A stretch of 39,443 nt of DNA from CAZPAN01 sp964581165 (GTDB lineage Bacteria; Actinomycetota; Coriobacteriia; Coriobacteriales; CADBOM01), in contig CAZOMM010000008.1 of assembly GCA_964581165.1 (NCBI GenBank), forward strand, positions 1-39,443, in the 5' to 3' direction. This document shows, one piece after another, positions 17,494 through 26,267 of the stretch. Under the pieces are notes generated by a model that made no database searches, was not told the DNA's origin, and was given only the letters and a program-made list of their open reading frames with translations. The position numbers were made by a program, and so were the translations under genes. Position 1 is the stretch's first letter. The number at the start of each line of letters is the position of its first letter.

Positions 17494-17555
17494 CACTCCA
17501 GCTTTAGGCACATAGAGGCCATAAACCTGTGGAACACTATGACAGGAGACTAAAA

Positions 17556-19322
17556 GTGAAGGTTGTCATAATCGGGGGCGTTGCAGGAGGCGCTACAGCT
17601 GCAGCGAGATTACGCAGACTAGACGAACATGCCGAGATCATCATTATTGAGCGCTCGAGCTATGTTTCGTATGCAAACTGCGGGCTTCCGTATTTCATTG
17701 GAGATGTGATAACTGATCAAACCCAACTAACGCTGCAAACGCCGGAGAGCTTAAGAAAGCGCTTTCGTATTGATGTTAGGGTTGGTCAAGAGGCTATTTC
17801 GATAAATCGCGAAGCCAAGACCGTGACTATTCGCAAGCTTACAGAACCCGGTCATCCCGAATATACCGAGACATACGACAAGATGATTCTTTCTCCCGGC
17901 GCTGTGGCGGAAGTTCCTAACCTGTCGAGTGTAGACGAAGATTCGACTTTTACTCTGCGCACACTCGAAGACGCTTTTGCAATTCGTGATGCTATCGAGC
18001 AAAGGCAGGCTAAGTCTGTGCTGGTGCTAGGTGGAGGTTTTATCGGGCTAGAGCTTGCCGAGAATTTAACTGAACGTGGCCTAAATGTTACTGTGATCCA
18101 GCGCAGCAATCACGTGTTGCCCACGCTTGACGCTGATATGGCCGCCATACTCCACAACCACATGCGCGACAAAGGCATCAATCTGGTGCTCAACACAAAT
18201 ATTTTGGGATTCGAGAAGTGCACAGACAAAGATGGAAAGCGGGCAACGGCTGCCATTGCCGATGACGGCAGACGCTTTGAGGCCAATATTGCAATAATCG
18301 CAGTCGGTGTTATTCCAGATAGCAAATTGGCTGCTGATGCTGGTCTTGAGCTTGGTATGAAGGGATCGATCAAGGTCGATTCTCATATGCGCACGAGCGA
18401 TCCTGATATATATGCAGTAGGTGATGCTGTAGAAGTACAGCACTACGTTAGCGGCAACCCAGCCTTAATTGCGCTTGCAGGTCCTGCAAATAAACAGGGA
18501 AGGATCGCGGCCGAGGGGATCTGCAAAATCGGAAGCGAGTTTAATGGATCGCAGGGATCCTCAATCATAAAGATGTTTGACCTCAGCATTGCCACCACCG
18601 GCCTTAACTGCAAGACAGCAAGAGCCGCTGAGATGGATTACGACTACGTAATTCTGACATCAGCTTCACATGCCGCTTACTATCCCGGCGCATCTAACAT
18701 GACAATAAAGGTGGTTTTTGATACTCGCTCTGGCCGCATTCTTGGATCTCAGATTATCGGATACGATGGAGTAGATAAGCGCATCGACGTTTTAGCTACA
18801 GCAATTCGGGCAAATATGACTGCCTATGATCTGACAGAACTCGACTTGGCTTATGCTCCTCCATACTCTTCTGCAAAAGATCCTGTAAACGTGGCTGGTT
18901 TTGTAATCTGCAACATATTGGATGATTTGGTGGAACAGGTTCACTGGGTCGATGCATTAAAGCAAAGCGATCCTAATACATCTAGATTCCTCAAAGGCAA
19001 CGACAATGACAATGATGAGGATGACGACGATGAACCTTCTATTCTCATAGACACTAGAACTCCAGATGAGTATGCCCGTGGGCACATTGAAAGGGCGGAA
19101 AATTTTCCGCTAGATGATTTGCGAGAGATGCTAGATAAGCTACCAAAGGATCGCAGAATTTTAGTGTATTGCGCCGGCGGTTTGCGCAGTTATCTAGCCT
19201 GCAGAATCCTGAGTCAAGAAGGCTTTGATTGCGCAAATGTTTCTGGTGGTTATGACTTTTATTTGATGTTGCACAGGGATTGGATGGCCTGCAAGGAGGG
19301 AAGCAGTTCTTGCGGGGCTTAG
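17556..19322 (+). CDS. cdr: CoA-disulfide reductase with C-terminal rhodanese domain
   Basis: 588 aa. FAD- and NAD(P)H-dependent reductase of CoA disulfide or persulfide/polysulfide. The FAD Rossmann motif IIGGVAGGATAAARLRR is at the N-terminus, and the redox cysteine is Cys42 in YANCGLPYF, matching the single active-site Cys of the CoADR family. A second dinucleotide-binding GGGFIGLELAE follows. After the dimerisation domain comes a highly acidic Asn/Asp linker and a rhodanese domain (about 492-575) with active-site loop YCAGGLRS. The GTG at 17556 has AGGAG 7 nt upstream; the frame upstream to 17529 includes the SD and is not coding. Likely role: thiol redox balance or sulfur metabolism. Confidence 0.93.
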   Translation: MKVVIIGGVAGGATAAARLRRLDEHAEIIIIERSSYVSYANCGLPYFIGDVITDQTQLTLQTPESLRKRFRIDVRVGQEAISINREAKTVTIRKLTEPGHPEYTETYDKMILSPGAVAEVPNLSSVDEDSTFTLRTLEDAFAIRDAIEQRQAKSVLVLGGGFIGLELAENLTERGLNVTVIQRSNHVLPTLDADMAAILHNHMRDKGINLVLNTNILGFEKCTDKDGKRATAAIADDGRRFEANIAIIAVGVIPDSKLAADAGLELGMKGSIKVDSHMRTSDPDIYAVGDAVEVQHYVSGNPALIALAGPANKQGRIAAEGICKIGSEFNGSQGSSIIKMFDLSIATTGLNCKTARAAEMDYDYVILTSASHAAYYPGASNMTIKVVFDTRSGRILGSQIIGYDGVDKRIDVLATAIRANMTAYDLTELDLAYAPPYSSAKDPVNVAGFVICNILDDLVEQVHWVDALKQSDPNTSRFLKGNDNDNDEDDDDEPSILIDTRTPDEYARGHIERAENFPLDDLREMLDKLPKDRRILVYCAGGLRSYLACRILSQEGFDCANVSGGYDFYLMLHRDWMACKEGSSSCGA

Positions 19323-19758
19323 GATAATCTTGGTGTTTCAGGACGAGATAACGGATAAAAAATAGCTACTATGTCCCATTTTATGGACATATTTCTTAGA
19401 AGCGTGTTTTGATCCAGCAAGTTTTTGGCCTTTGAAGTTTTGTTGTTTCACAATTAAATGATTTCACTACAAAAAGAATTACAACATTAAGTTCGTGAAA
19501 AGTTTTTTTGGAGCGTCTTTTTTCAGTTCTGGTATCTTACAGCCCGTGTTTTTGCACACGTGTTTTGTGTGCAGGTTTTGCAGATGGTCATGGCAAGGCC
19601 ACGTGGGTTTCAAATAAACAAGCATTTTGACAACAAACACCCCTCGAGAAGCACTTTTTGAGCGACTTTTTGAGCTGTTGAAAAGTGCTTCTTCGTGGTT
19701 CTTTGCGTGATCTGATCTGGATACTGCTGGTCAACTGAGTTACTGAAAGGCAAGAGAT
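19323..19758. other. 436-bp gene-free region before metF with two hairpins
   Basis: No gene is visible. TGCACAC (19553-19559) can pair with GTGTGCA (19567-19573). A longer element pairs GAAGCACTTTT (19648-19658) with AAAAGTGCTTC (19681-19691), extendable by CGA/TCG with one bulge, around a 22-nt loop. The strong hairpin ends 68 bp before the metF start. I cannot match the region to the SAM, THF or T-box consensus sequences. It may be an uncharacterised metF leader. Confidence 0.5.
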
Positions 19759-20673
19759 ATGACTAGACTCGCTGACATGATGCTCGACAGAACGGTGTTC
19801 TCCTTTGAGGTGTTCCCACCTAAAACTGACGCGGCAATGGATGCTCTACCAGAAACGCTTGATCATCTTTATGAGTTCCATCCCGACTACATCTCCTGTA
19901 CCTATGGTGCTGGTGGAACCAACGTGGGTAAAAACCTCGATGTCTGCAAACTTATCGAGGGCGCTGACAACGACACAATCGCTGTTACGCACTTCACTTG
20001 CATCGGTCATACCAAAGAAACGGTTATCGAGCAGCTCCAGACCTATCTAGACAATGGAATCACTCATATGCTCGCCTTGCGTGGCGACCTACCCTATGGT
20101 TGGACTGGAACCAATGGTGACTTTGATTACGCCACCGATTTGGTCTCGTTTATAAGGCATGAGTTTGGCGATAAGTTTGAGATCGCAGTCTCTGGATCCC
20201 CCGAGGGACATATTGCTGCTCGAAGTCTTGAGTCTGATATTGCTCACCTCAAGCAAAAGCAGGACGAGGGCGCAGACTTTATCATGACCCAGCTTACCTA
20301 CGACATGGAGCAGTTTAAGTATTGGTTGGATGCTATCCGCGCAGCTGGAATTACTCTGCCGGTAGATGTAGGTGTTATGCCGGTTTTGATAAAGGATTCT
20401 GTTATTAACATGTGCCTGTCTCGCAATGGCTGCGCCATTCCACGCAAGTTGGCCGAGGTCTTCTCGCACAACTGGTTCGATACCGACCCCGATGGCAATG
20501 AGCTTCCCGAGGTCAAAGCGGCGTTCCGTGAAGAGGGTATTGAGTATACGGTTTGGCAGCTTGAGGAGTATATGTCGCTCGGTGTTGAGGGCATACACGT
20601 ATATGCTTTGAATAAGTGGGAGGATGTCACCGAGATTCTCAATAGGGCAAATATCATCCCCAAGAAGTGGTAA
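19759..20673 (+). CDS. metF: Methylenetetrahydrofolate reductase
   Basis: Reduces 5,10-methylene-THF to 5-methyl-THF for methionine synthesis, with FAD as cofactor. The 304-aa protein is a single TIM barrel with the N-terminal FSFEVFPPKT, the THFTCIGHT block, and LALRGDLP, the family signature with the catalytic and folate-binding region. GAAAGG precedes the ATG. It is monocistronic, flanked by a structured leader and a strong terminator. No methionine synthase is in the window. Confidence 0.96.
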   Translation: MTRLADMMLDRTVFSFEVFPPKTDAAMDALPETLDHLYEFHPDYISCTYGAGGTNVGKNLDVCKLIEGADNDTIAVTHFTCIGHTKETVIEQLQTYLDNGITHMLALRGDLPYGWTGTNGDFDYATDLVSFIRHEFGDKFEIAVSGSPEGHIAARSLESDIAHLKQKQDEGADFIMTQLTYDMEQFKYWLDAIRAAGITLPVDVGVMPVLIKDSVINMCLSRNGCAIPRKLAEVFSHNWFDTDPDGNELPEVKAAFREEGIEYTVWQLEEYMSLGVEGIHVYALNKWEDVTEILNRANIIPKKW

Positions 20674-20710
20674 AAGTAGAATAGAAAAAGTAGAATAGAG
20701 CACGGTTTTA

Positions 20711-20764
20711 AAGATCTGGGAGTCTGAATCGACCCGCACCCGATTCGGCTCCCGGATCTTTTTT
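20711..20764 (+). terminator. Strong intrinsic terminator after metF
   Basis: Nested stems AAGATC/GATCTT, GGGAG/CTCCC and GAATCG/CGATTC (20711-20760) form a long hairpin with small internal loops and a run of six T (20759-20764). A 13-bp duplication AAAAGTAGAATAG lies between it and the metF stop codon. Confidence 0.9.
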
Positions 20765-20860
20765 GAGGATTTTTTCTACTTGGATTTTTTTGAACTTGAT
20801 ATCTCGGCAAATCTAAGAGACCAAAGTTGTGCGGGTACTTTATTTGAGCAGCACATCTAG

Positions 20861-21310
20861 CTAGGTTAGCTCAAGCTTCTCGTAAGTAATACCCAGTTCA
20901 TTTTCTGCAAATAGTAAGAATTTTTTGGGAGACATAACTGGAATTACCGATTTACTAAACCCTTTTGTGTCGCGCGTTATCAGATAATGTGCTCCTTGTT
21001 CAAGGGCACACTGCGCTATAAGATAATCCTCCAAATCGGGCCAATCCGACTGAAGTCCTACACTGAGACTATCCTGTACAGGTAAGGATACATGAAGAAA
21101 ATGTAGGCAAGAATCTAACATTTTTCGCAGAGTTCTTATTGGAATTGTGCGGCGAAGAATATATTCCGTATCCACAAAAGATTGGATGCTTGCCCATAAT
21201 TCAACATCTCCAAACATCGCAGCTATTCGTAGCTTTAGGACATCATCGAAGAAGGGTTTCCTGCGTGCGAGATAATCAATGATGATGTTGGTATCACAAA
21301 AGAGCTTCAT
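20861..21310 (-). CDS. PIN-domain toxin (VapC-like ribonuclease)
   Basis: 149 aa. PIN-domain toxins cut RNA with acidic residues that hold Mg2+. Candidate ligands are Asp6 in CDTNIIIDYL, Glu49 in DTEYI, the Asp92/Glu94/Asp95 cluster in DLEDYLIAQCA, and Asp114 in ITRDTKGF, the normal PIN layout. The ATG overlaps the 3' end of the upstream antitoxin gene by 17 nt, which implies coupled translation. Confidence 0.88.
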   Translation of the reverse strand: MKLFCDTNIIIDYLARRKPFFDDVLKLRIAAMFGDVELWASIQSFVDTEYILRRTIPIRTLRKMLDSCLHFLHVSLPVQDSLSVGLQSDWPDLEDYLIAQCALEQGAHYLITRDTKGFSKSVIPVMSPKKFLLFAENELGITYEKLELT

Positions 21311-21608
21311 AAGAACCCCTAAGCTCTTCTTCTAGTAATTCGTCGTAGGTGCTCTCAGTAAAGAAACTTTCTGGCACAGCAAAGGTTTCGTTTTTGATGG
21401 CATCTTGAAGTTCAGCTTTTTGCTTGGAGGAAAGTTGGCGTTTTCCTGGAGGCGGTATAACACTAGAGATGGGCAGCATTCCTGTTGAATCAACATATTC
21501 ATAAGCTTTGTTAATAAGCTCAGTAGGACTAGAATCCATTTGTTTTAAGCGTGCGTTAACCCTGTTTCGCAATGCTTCCGGAACTCTGCTCGAAACTATA
21601 GGATCCAT
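21294..21608 (-). CDS. RelB/DinJ-like antitoxin
   Basis: 104 aa. The first 45 residues (SSRVPEALRNRVNARLKQMD, then SSPTELINKAYEYV) look like a ribbon-helix-helix DNA-binding domain of the RelB/DinJ type; the C-terminal part is acidic and probably wraps the toxin. GGGAGG precedes the ATG. Pairing of a RelB-like antitoxin with a PIN toxin rather than a RelE-fold toxin is a mixed arrangement but not unknown. A palindromic operator overlaps its ribosome-binding site. Confidence 0.85.
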   Translation of the reverse strand: MDPIVSSRVPEALRNRVNARLKQMDSSPTELINKAYEYVDSTGMLPISSVIPPPGKRQLSSKQKAELQDAIKNETFAVPESFFTESTYDELLEEELRGSYEALL

Positions 21609-21614
21609 AAAAAC

Positions 21615-21639
21615 CTCCCGTCATACAGTACGACAGGAG
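21615..21639 (-). promoter_or_regulatory. 25-bp palindromic operator of the toxin-antitoxin operon
   Basis: CTCCCGTCATAC and GTACGACAGGAG flank a single central base and are complementary at 10 of 12 positions. The element overlaps the antitoxin ribosome-binding site and lies 7 bp before its start codon. This is where RHH antitoxins usually bind to repress their own operon. Confidence 0.65.
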
Positions 21640-21757
21640 ATTAAGCTATGGCTTCTATTTTTTCAAGTGCGTAGAACAGATCCAAATGCATGAAACAAGC
21701 CTAAGAACTCAGGACAGGCCTAGGTTTAGGGACTTAGGGCATTTTGAGCATTTTGTC

Positions 21758-22273
21758 CTAGGAGGCTTTTTTGTTATAGGTGATAAACCCCCATATATCC
21801 GTAACAAAGGAAAGTAAGGAAGTAATGATTAATGCAATCGAAATTATCCGGGGAAATCCACCACTAGTAGACATTGCCTCCCACAGCACAAAGCCAAGGA
21901 CAACAATTGCGCAAGCAACAACAAAAAGAATTATGCCAAGAGCAGGGCTTTTAGTTCTGAGATAGCAGTATGTAAACATAGACACAACCGAGTAGACTGT
22001 ACAGCCCATGGCCACATCGCTGACAATTAACCAAGTAGCCAGAGGGTTTTCGATGGAATTGTTGCCATCTAGTCCAACGGAATGCATGATCAAAAAGGCA
22101 ACAGTAATGAGTATCATGGCCAGTTTGGTCCAGATGCAACCGAGCAGTGTAGCCCTTCCCGGAAAACGCAGATCGCGTTCGCGAATTGGATGTTTAGCAT
22201 CCAAGCGTTTTTTGTAGCGGGTAATTGCAGAATCATCTACCCGTTTGCTTATCTGATCAAATCTTTGTTCCAT
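21758..22273 (-). CDS. Hypothetical membrane protein, 171 aa, four predicted helices
   Basis: A basic, charged N-terminal segment of about 40 residues is followed by four hydrophobic stretches (around 46-65, 82-103, 109-131 and 140-162), with a short cytoplasmic tail ending NKKAS. I recognise no family. GGAG precedes the ATG. It stands upstream of the toxin-antitoxin operon on the same strand, with low-complexity GGGCATTTTGAGCATTTTG sequence between. No partner suggests a role. Confidence 0.8.
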   Translation of the reverse strand: MEQRFDQISKRVDDSAITRYKKRLDAKHPIRERDLRFPGRATLLGCIWTKLAMILITVAFLIMHSVGLDGNNSIENPLATWLIVSDVAMGCTVYSVVSMFTYCYLRTKSPALGIILFVVACAIVVLGFVLWEAMSTSGGFPRIISIALIITSLLSFVTDIWGFITYNKKAS

Positions 22274-22390
22274 CTTGCCGCTCCGTTGTTCTGCTGATTT
22301 GTTCGAGCACTAAAAACAATCTAAAGCTGTCTTTTGCTTTTAGATAGTTTTAGACAGCGGGATTGATCTTATCACTTACTCAAGTTCTCG

Positions 22391-22536
22391 TGGGCAATGG
22401 GTGCTTGTAGCAGTGACTCCTTGTGGAAGTGGACTCCTGTAGCAGTGGACTCCTGTAGCAATGGACACCCGTAGCAGTGGACTCCCTCGCTCACTCAAAT
22501 GTCTGTGGTAGTGAACCCCCGTGGCAATGGGTGCCT
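22391..22536. repeat. 16-bp tandem repeat (GTAGCAGTGGACTCCT), exact period, running into a gene end
   Basis: Units begin at 22391, 22407, 22423, 22439, 22455 and 22471, an exact 16-bp period, and after an 18-bp interruption again at 22505 and 22521. The last copies are inside the minus-strand DNA glycosylase gene and encode its C-terminal residues; its stop codon (22495-22497) falls in the interruption. Confidence 0.92.
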
Positions 22537-23349
22537 AGCTTCGTAGAACATCAACAGCTGCAAAAAGCCTGCATATCCAGGATAGCGATCCACTGGAAAA
22601 CCTAGGGGATAATGTTTTTCTAGCACTCTTGCTATCCACACATCCACAGGAACTAGGCCCAGCCTGTGAAATCCATAAAGAGCCGTGCAGTTGGCAACCT
22701 TAATACCAACACCACGAATCTTCATTAGCTCCTCTAGCAGTTCTTGATCTTCCATTTTGACGGCTGCGTCCAAATCTAGCTCGCCGCTTACAACCATGCG
22801 AGCTGCACCCAACACATAATCGTCGCGATATCCCATCGAACAGTTGCGTAGATCATCCTTGCAAAGACCAGCTAGGCGTTCAGGTCTCGGAAACGAGAAC
22901 AGTTCGCACTGAGCGTCACGAGCGCCACGAGCATTGCCAATTTCATCACCAAAATAGCGACAAAGTTTTTCTACGCAACTAGTAATCGATGAAACCGATC
23001 GTCTTTGAGAGATGATAAAGCTCACGAGTGCTTCCCATGGATCCTGATTAAGCACGCGCAATCCCCATCCGGCTTTTGCGGAGGCCAAAAGATATTCGTC
23101 CTTGGGATCTATGCTGTCTATCCAGCTTTCATAATCTCGATCTAGGTCAAAGTAGATGCGCCAAAACGAGTCAAACTCTTCTTGGCTACAGTCCAGTTCC
23201 CAAAATCCGCCTGAGCTAAGCCTGGCATACACAAAGCGATCTTTCGAAAGAGCCACGAACTGTCCCTCAGAACAAGGAACTATCCTAAAGCACTGACCTG
23301 AATCGGCTATTTTGGCTAGATCAAACCAGCTATCTGTAATTTGCACCAT
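22495..23349 (-). CDS. 8-oxoguanine-type DNA glycosylase (OGG/HhH-GPD family)
   Basis: 284 aa. Base-excision repair enzyme removing oxidised guanine or alkylated bases. The N-terminal domain has GQCFRI as in OGG proteins. The helix-hairpin-helix block MKIRGVGIKVANC places the Schiff-base lysine at residue 217, and VPVDVW gives the catalytic Asp236, as in OGG1. The stretch FIISQRRSVSSIT replaces the Asn-rich DNA-intercalating loop of human OGG1, so specificity may differ. Start chosen at 23349 because AGGA lies 8 nt upstream; a start at 23358 has no spacing for it. The last residues (HPLPRGFTTTDI) are coded by the 16-bp repeat. Confidence 0.87.
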   Translation of the reverse strand: MVQITDSWFDLAKIADSGQCFRIVPCSEGQFVALSKDRFVYARLSSGGFWELDCSQEEFDSFWRIYFDLDRDYESWIDSIDPKDEYLLASAKAGWGLRVLNQDPWEALVSFIISQRRSVSSITSCVEKLCRYFGDEIGNARGARDAQCELFSFPRPERLAGLCKDDLRNCSMGYRDDYVLGAARMVVSGELDLDAAVKMEDQELLEELMKIRGVGIKVANCTALYGFHRLGLVPVDVWIARVLEKHYPLGFPVDRYPGYAGFLQLLMFYEARHPLPRGFTTTDI

Positions 23350-23479
23350 CCCGGCCATCCTAGACAGCTTTCATATCAAAAGTTTTTGTATGAAAAGCAC
23401 ATTCTTTGTTGCGCCCCTTTTGGCATCATGCGCTATTATCGCTTAAGCACAAGACCTACTCTGATAGGAGATATGCTCT

Positions 23480-23995
23480 ATGGGATTTTGCGAGATCAAT
23501 ATAGAGGACTGCGATGTCAATTTCATTCACGAATTGAGCACTGATTATAGCCTTGTCTCGGCTACAAGTGATGGGCGCACAAACATGCTCACAGCCGCTT
23601 GGGCTCAACTTGGTTTTTTGTGGAATCGTCCTGTGGCCACTGTTTACATTAGGCCTAGTCGATATACCAAGGAATTTATTGATGCAAGCGGCAGGTTTAC
23701 TGTTTCTTTTATCAAAGATCATCCCGATGCGATGCTTTATTTGGGTAGGCATTCGGGCAGAGACGAGGATAAGCTCGCTAAGACCGATCTCGATTTGATC
23801 TTTTATGAGGGAGATCCGGTTTATGAGCAGGCGTTTTGCGTATTGATTTGCAAGGTTATATATGTTCAGCAGCTTGATCTGGAACTATTCAAAGACAAGT
23901 CGATCATCGATAAGTGCTACCCTCAGGGAAATGTTTCGATAGGGTATGTGGGGCAGATAGAGAAGATTTTGGTGCCAGATTCTAAATCTAGTTGA
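23480..23995 (+). CDS. Flavin reductase-like FMN-binding protein
   Basis: 171 aa with the split-barrel fold of the flavin reductase-like family. TNMLTAAWAQLGFLWNRPVA and ATVYIRPSRYTKEFID are the typical FMN-contacting blocks. Related proteins are called flavoredoxin or NADH:FMN oxidoreductase; the physiological partner cannot be read from sequence. AGGAG at about 23465-23470 precedes the ATG. Monocistronic, divergent from the DNA glycosylase. Confidence 0.88.
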   Translation: MGFCEINIEDCDVNFIHELSTDYSLVSATSDGRTNMLTAAWAQLGFLWNRPVATVYIRPSRYTKEFIDASGRFTVSFIKDHPDAMLYLGRHSGRDEDKLAKTDLDLIFYEGDPVYEQAFCVLICKVIYVQQLDLELFKDKSIIDKCYPQGNVSIGYVGQIEKILVPDSKSS

Positions 23996-24010
23996 TCTTA
24001 AGCTAAGTTA

Positions 24011-24121
24011 ACTGGGTGGTGTCGCATGTGCATATGCCGCACTGCGTGCTGCATTGGGAGTTGTGTGCGGTACTGGGTGTCACACATGCCGCACTGGGCA
24101 CTGCGTGGGAGTGCTGCGTGG
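24011..24121. repeat. Degenerate repeats of TGCCGCACTGGG/TGCTGCGTGG type
   Basis: Words such as CATGCCGCACTGGG, CACTGCGTG and GTGCTGCGTGG recur imperfectly through the gap between the flavin reductase-like gene and galU. The order of copies is less regular than in other gaps. Confidence 0.6.
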
Positions 24122-24211
24122 TTTAGGGTTTAAATGCAGCTGTGTTGGACGCTAGACATTAGATATTAGATGCAACTTATATTCACCAACAGACATAGGA
24201 GAAACTGAAAC

Positions 24212-25081
24212 ATGATAGCTATCATACCGGCAGCGGGTCTAGGAACAAGATTTTTGCCAATTACTAAATCGCAGCCCAAGGAGATGCTCCCGGTTTTGCA
24301 CAAACCTGTTATTCAATATGTGGTAGAAGAGGCTATTGATTCGGGTGCCGACAGAGTTGTTGTTGTGAACAGTCGTAACAAGACTTCGATCGAAGATCAC
24401 TTTTCGCCTGCACCCGAACTGTCTGATCATCTGCGCAGTAAGGGCAAGCTTGATTTTGCCGATGCAGTGGATTATGCAGGAGAGCTCCCTGTGGGGTATG
24501 CCTATCAGGATGAACAGCTGGGGCTAGGACATGCCGTTTTGTGTGCCGACGAGGAATCAGGAGACGAGCCTTTCTACGTTCTTTTGGGCGATGTAATTGT
24601 TCCTGAAAATGGGATTTTGAAGCGCATGAAGCAGATTCACGATGAGCACAATGGTGCCAATGTTATTGCCGTTTTTCCGGTTCCACCCCAAGATGCCAGC
24701 AGGTTTGGAATCATCTCGGGTAAAGCTGTATCGGATGATGTCTGGAAGATCGACGCTTTAGTTGAAAAGCCTCCAGTTGATGAAGCTCCTTCTAATTTGG
24801 CGATTTTTGGCCGCTACCTGCTCTCCCATAGGCTTATGGAGCTGCTACGCGAGGTAAAACCTGGAGCAGGCGGAGAAATTCAGCTTACAGATGCCCTAGA
24901 TGCGGTTCTTGCCGAGGAAGAGATGTATGCCTTGGTGATTGACCCAACTGATGGATTTGACACCGGAACAATCTCTACTTGGCTAGAAACCAACATCAAA
25001 ATGGCATTGCGTGATCCGGCGCTTTCCGAAGTTGTCCGCAAAGCGATTGCCGATGTAGACACCGCTTCTTCTCGCCTTTGA
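24212..25081 (+). CDS. galU: UTP-glucose-1-phosphate uridylyltransferase
   Basis: Makes UDP-glucose for cell-surface polysaccharides. The 289-aa nucleotidyltransferase has the N-terminal signature PAAGLGTRFLPITKSQPKEM, the LGDVIVP motif, the sugar-phosphate loop LVEKPP, and the conserved PGAGGEIQLTDAL. AGGAG stands 11 nt before the ATG. Length is normal for the family. No other nucleotide-sugar genes are adjacent. Confidence 0.96.
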   Translation: MIAIIPAAGLGTRFLPITKSQPKEMLPVLHKPVIQYVVEEAIDSGADRVVVVNSRNKTSIEDHFSPAPELSDHLRSKGKLDFADAVDYAGELPVGYAYQDEQLGLGHAVLCADEESGDEPFYVLLGDVIVPENGILKRMKQIHDEHNGANVIAVFPVPPQDASRFGIISGKAVSDDVWKIDALVEKPPVDEAPSNLAIFGRYLLSHRLMELLREVKPGAGGEIQLTDALDAVLAEEEMYALVIDPTDGFDTGTISTWLETNIKMALRDPALSEVVRKAIADVDTASSRL

Positions 25082-25111
25082 GTCCATTTTGCTTCACTTG
25101 TTATCATTACG

Positions 25112-25280
25112 CCCTAGGGTCGATGGGTAATGTCCTAGGGCCGATGAGTGCTTGCCCTAGGGCTGGTGGCTGCCCTAGGGTGGATGCCCTAGGATTGATG
25201 GGCGCTCATTCTGGGGTCCGCGATAGGCGTTTCAAGGTCGACAAACGCTCTAGGGTTGATAGACGCTCGCTCCAAGGCCT
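25112..25280. repeat. Repeats built on CCCTAGGG plus GATGGGTG-like words
   Basis: CCTAGGG occurs at 25113, 25134, 25156 and 25174, with CCTAGGA at 25188 and a weaker TCTAGGG near 25249, so spacing runs 14-22 bp and then loosens. Between copies the words GATGGG and GATGAG recur. No coding potential. Lies between galU and the serine acetyltransferase gene. Confidence 0.85.
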
Positions 25281-25340
25281 CAGGACTGTTTTGTGCAGTC
25301 AGGCTTTTTACGGCAGCGCATTTTTGGGAGGAGAGAGTAG

Positions 25341-26261
25341 ATGTCTCAGTTTGACATCGAGAAAATTGTGGGCCAGATAGCCAACAATTACAACGCAGAG
25401 GAGATCTTTTTCTCCGATCCGCATAGGCACTTTCCCAGCCGTCAGGAAATAATCAATATGATCGGCGATATTCGCAGAGTAATGTTTCCTAGGTATTTTG
25501 GCGACGAAATATCTATAGGATCAAATCCTGAGTATTTTATTGGCGAGACATTAATTCGCATTAGACAAACACTGTGCAAACAACTTCACGAAGCCTTTCT
25601 CTTTCGTAAAGAAAAAAACGGCAGCACCGAAGATGTAGATGCAAAGGTTGAAGAAGTAGCAGATCGCTTTTTTGAGAAAATCCCTTACATACAAAGCATG
25701 CTGTTAAAGGATGTTCAGGCTGCTTTTGATGGGGATCCTGCCGCACAAAGCAAAGAAGAGATTATCTTCTCATATCCTGGTTTCCTTGCGATTTTTGTCT
25801 ATCGCGTTGCCCACGAGCTATATGTGCAAGATGTCCCACTGATTCCTAGAATCATGACCGAGTATGCTCACTCCAATACCGGTGTGGATATTAATTCGGG
25901 AGCAACTATAGGCGAGTATTTCTTTATTGATCATGCCACTGGTGTAGTAATTGGTGAGACCACTGAGATTGGGAAGCATGTCAAAATCTATCAGGGTGTA
26001 ACTCTTGGGGCTCTCTCGACCAGAGGTGGGCAGAGGCTTTCGGGGAAAAAGCGTCATCCAACTATTGAAGACAATGTCACCATCTACTCAAACGCCAGCG
26101 TGTTAGGCGGGCAAACCGTGATTGGTAGGGGTTCGATTATTGGCGGAAGCGCCTTTGTTACAGAATCCGTACCGCCAAATTCAAGAGTGAGTGCGCTTAC
26201 GCAAACTATAAGCGAGGTGCAGCCCGAGAGAGCTCGCACGCAGAATTGGTGTAAGGAATAA
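25341..26261 (+). CDS. Serine O-acetyltransferase (EpsC/CysE family)
   Basis: 306 aa. Acetylates serine with acetyl-CoA for cysteine synthesis. The N-terminal 150 residues are the helical serine acetyltransferase domain; the C-terminal left-handed beta-helix begins near residue 180 (GVDINSGATIGEYFF) and includes IDHATGVVIGETTEIG with the catalytic Asp-His pair, then the GKKRHPTIEDNV loop. The usual DIHPGA reads DINSGA here. The size fits the EpsC type. GGGAGGAGAG precedes the ATG. uppP starts 6 bp after its stop, so the two are co-transcribed. No cysteine synthase is adjacent. Confidence 0.93.
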   Translation: MSQFDIEKIVGQIANNYNAEEIFFSDPHRHFPSRQEIINMIGDIRRVMFPRYFGDEISIGSNPEYFIGETLIRIRQTLCKQLHEAFLFRKEKNGSTEDVDAKVEEVADRFFEKIPYIQSMLLKDVQAAFDGDPAAQSKEEIIFSYPGFLAIFVYRVAHELYVQDVPLIPRIMTEYAHSNTGVDINSGATIGEYFFIDHATGVVIGETTEIGKHVKIYQGVTLGALSTRGGQRLSGKKRHPTIEDNVTIYSNASVLGGQTVIGRGSIIGGSAFVTESVPPNSRVSALTQTISEVQPERARTQNWCKE

Positions 26262-26267
26262 AGCAGA

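Noticed and set aside
19323..19758. SAM, THF or T-box element before metF
   Set aside because: None of the conserved core sequences of these classes is visible; only hairpins can be supported.
22391..22536. CRISPR-like direct repeats
   Set aside because: The units are contiguous 16-bp tandem copies without 30-40 bp unique spacers, and no cas genes are present. The same holds for the other arrays.
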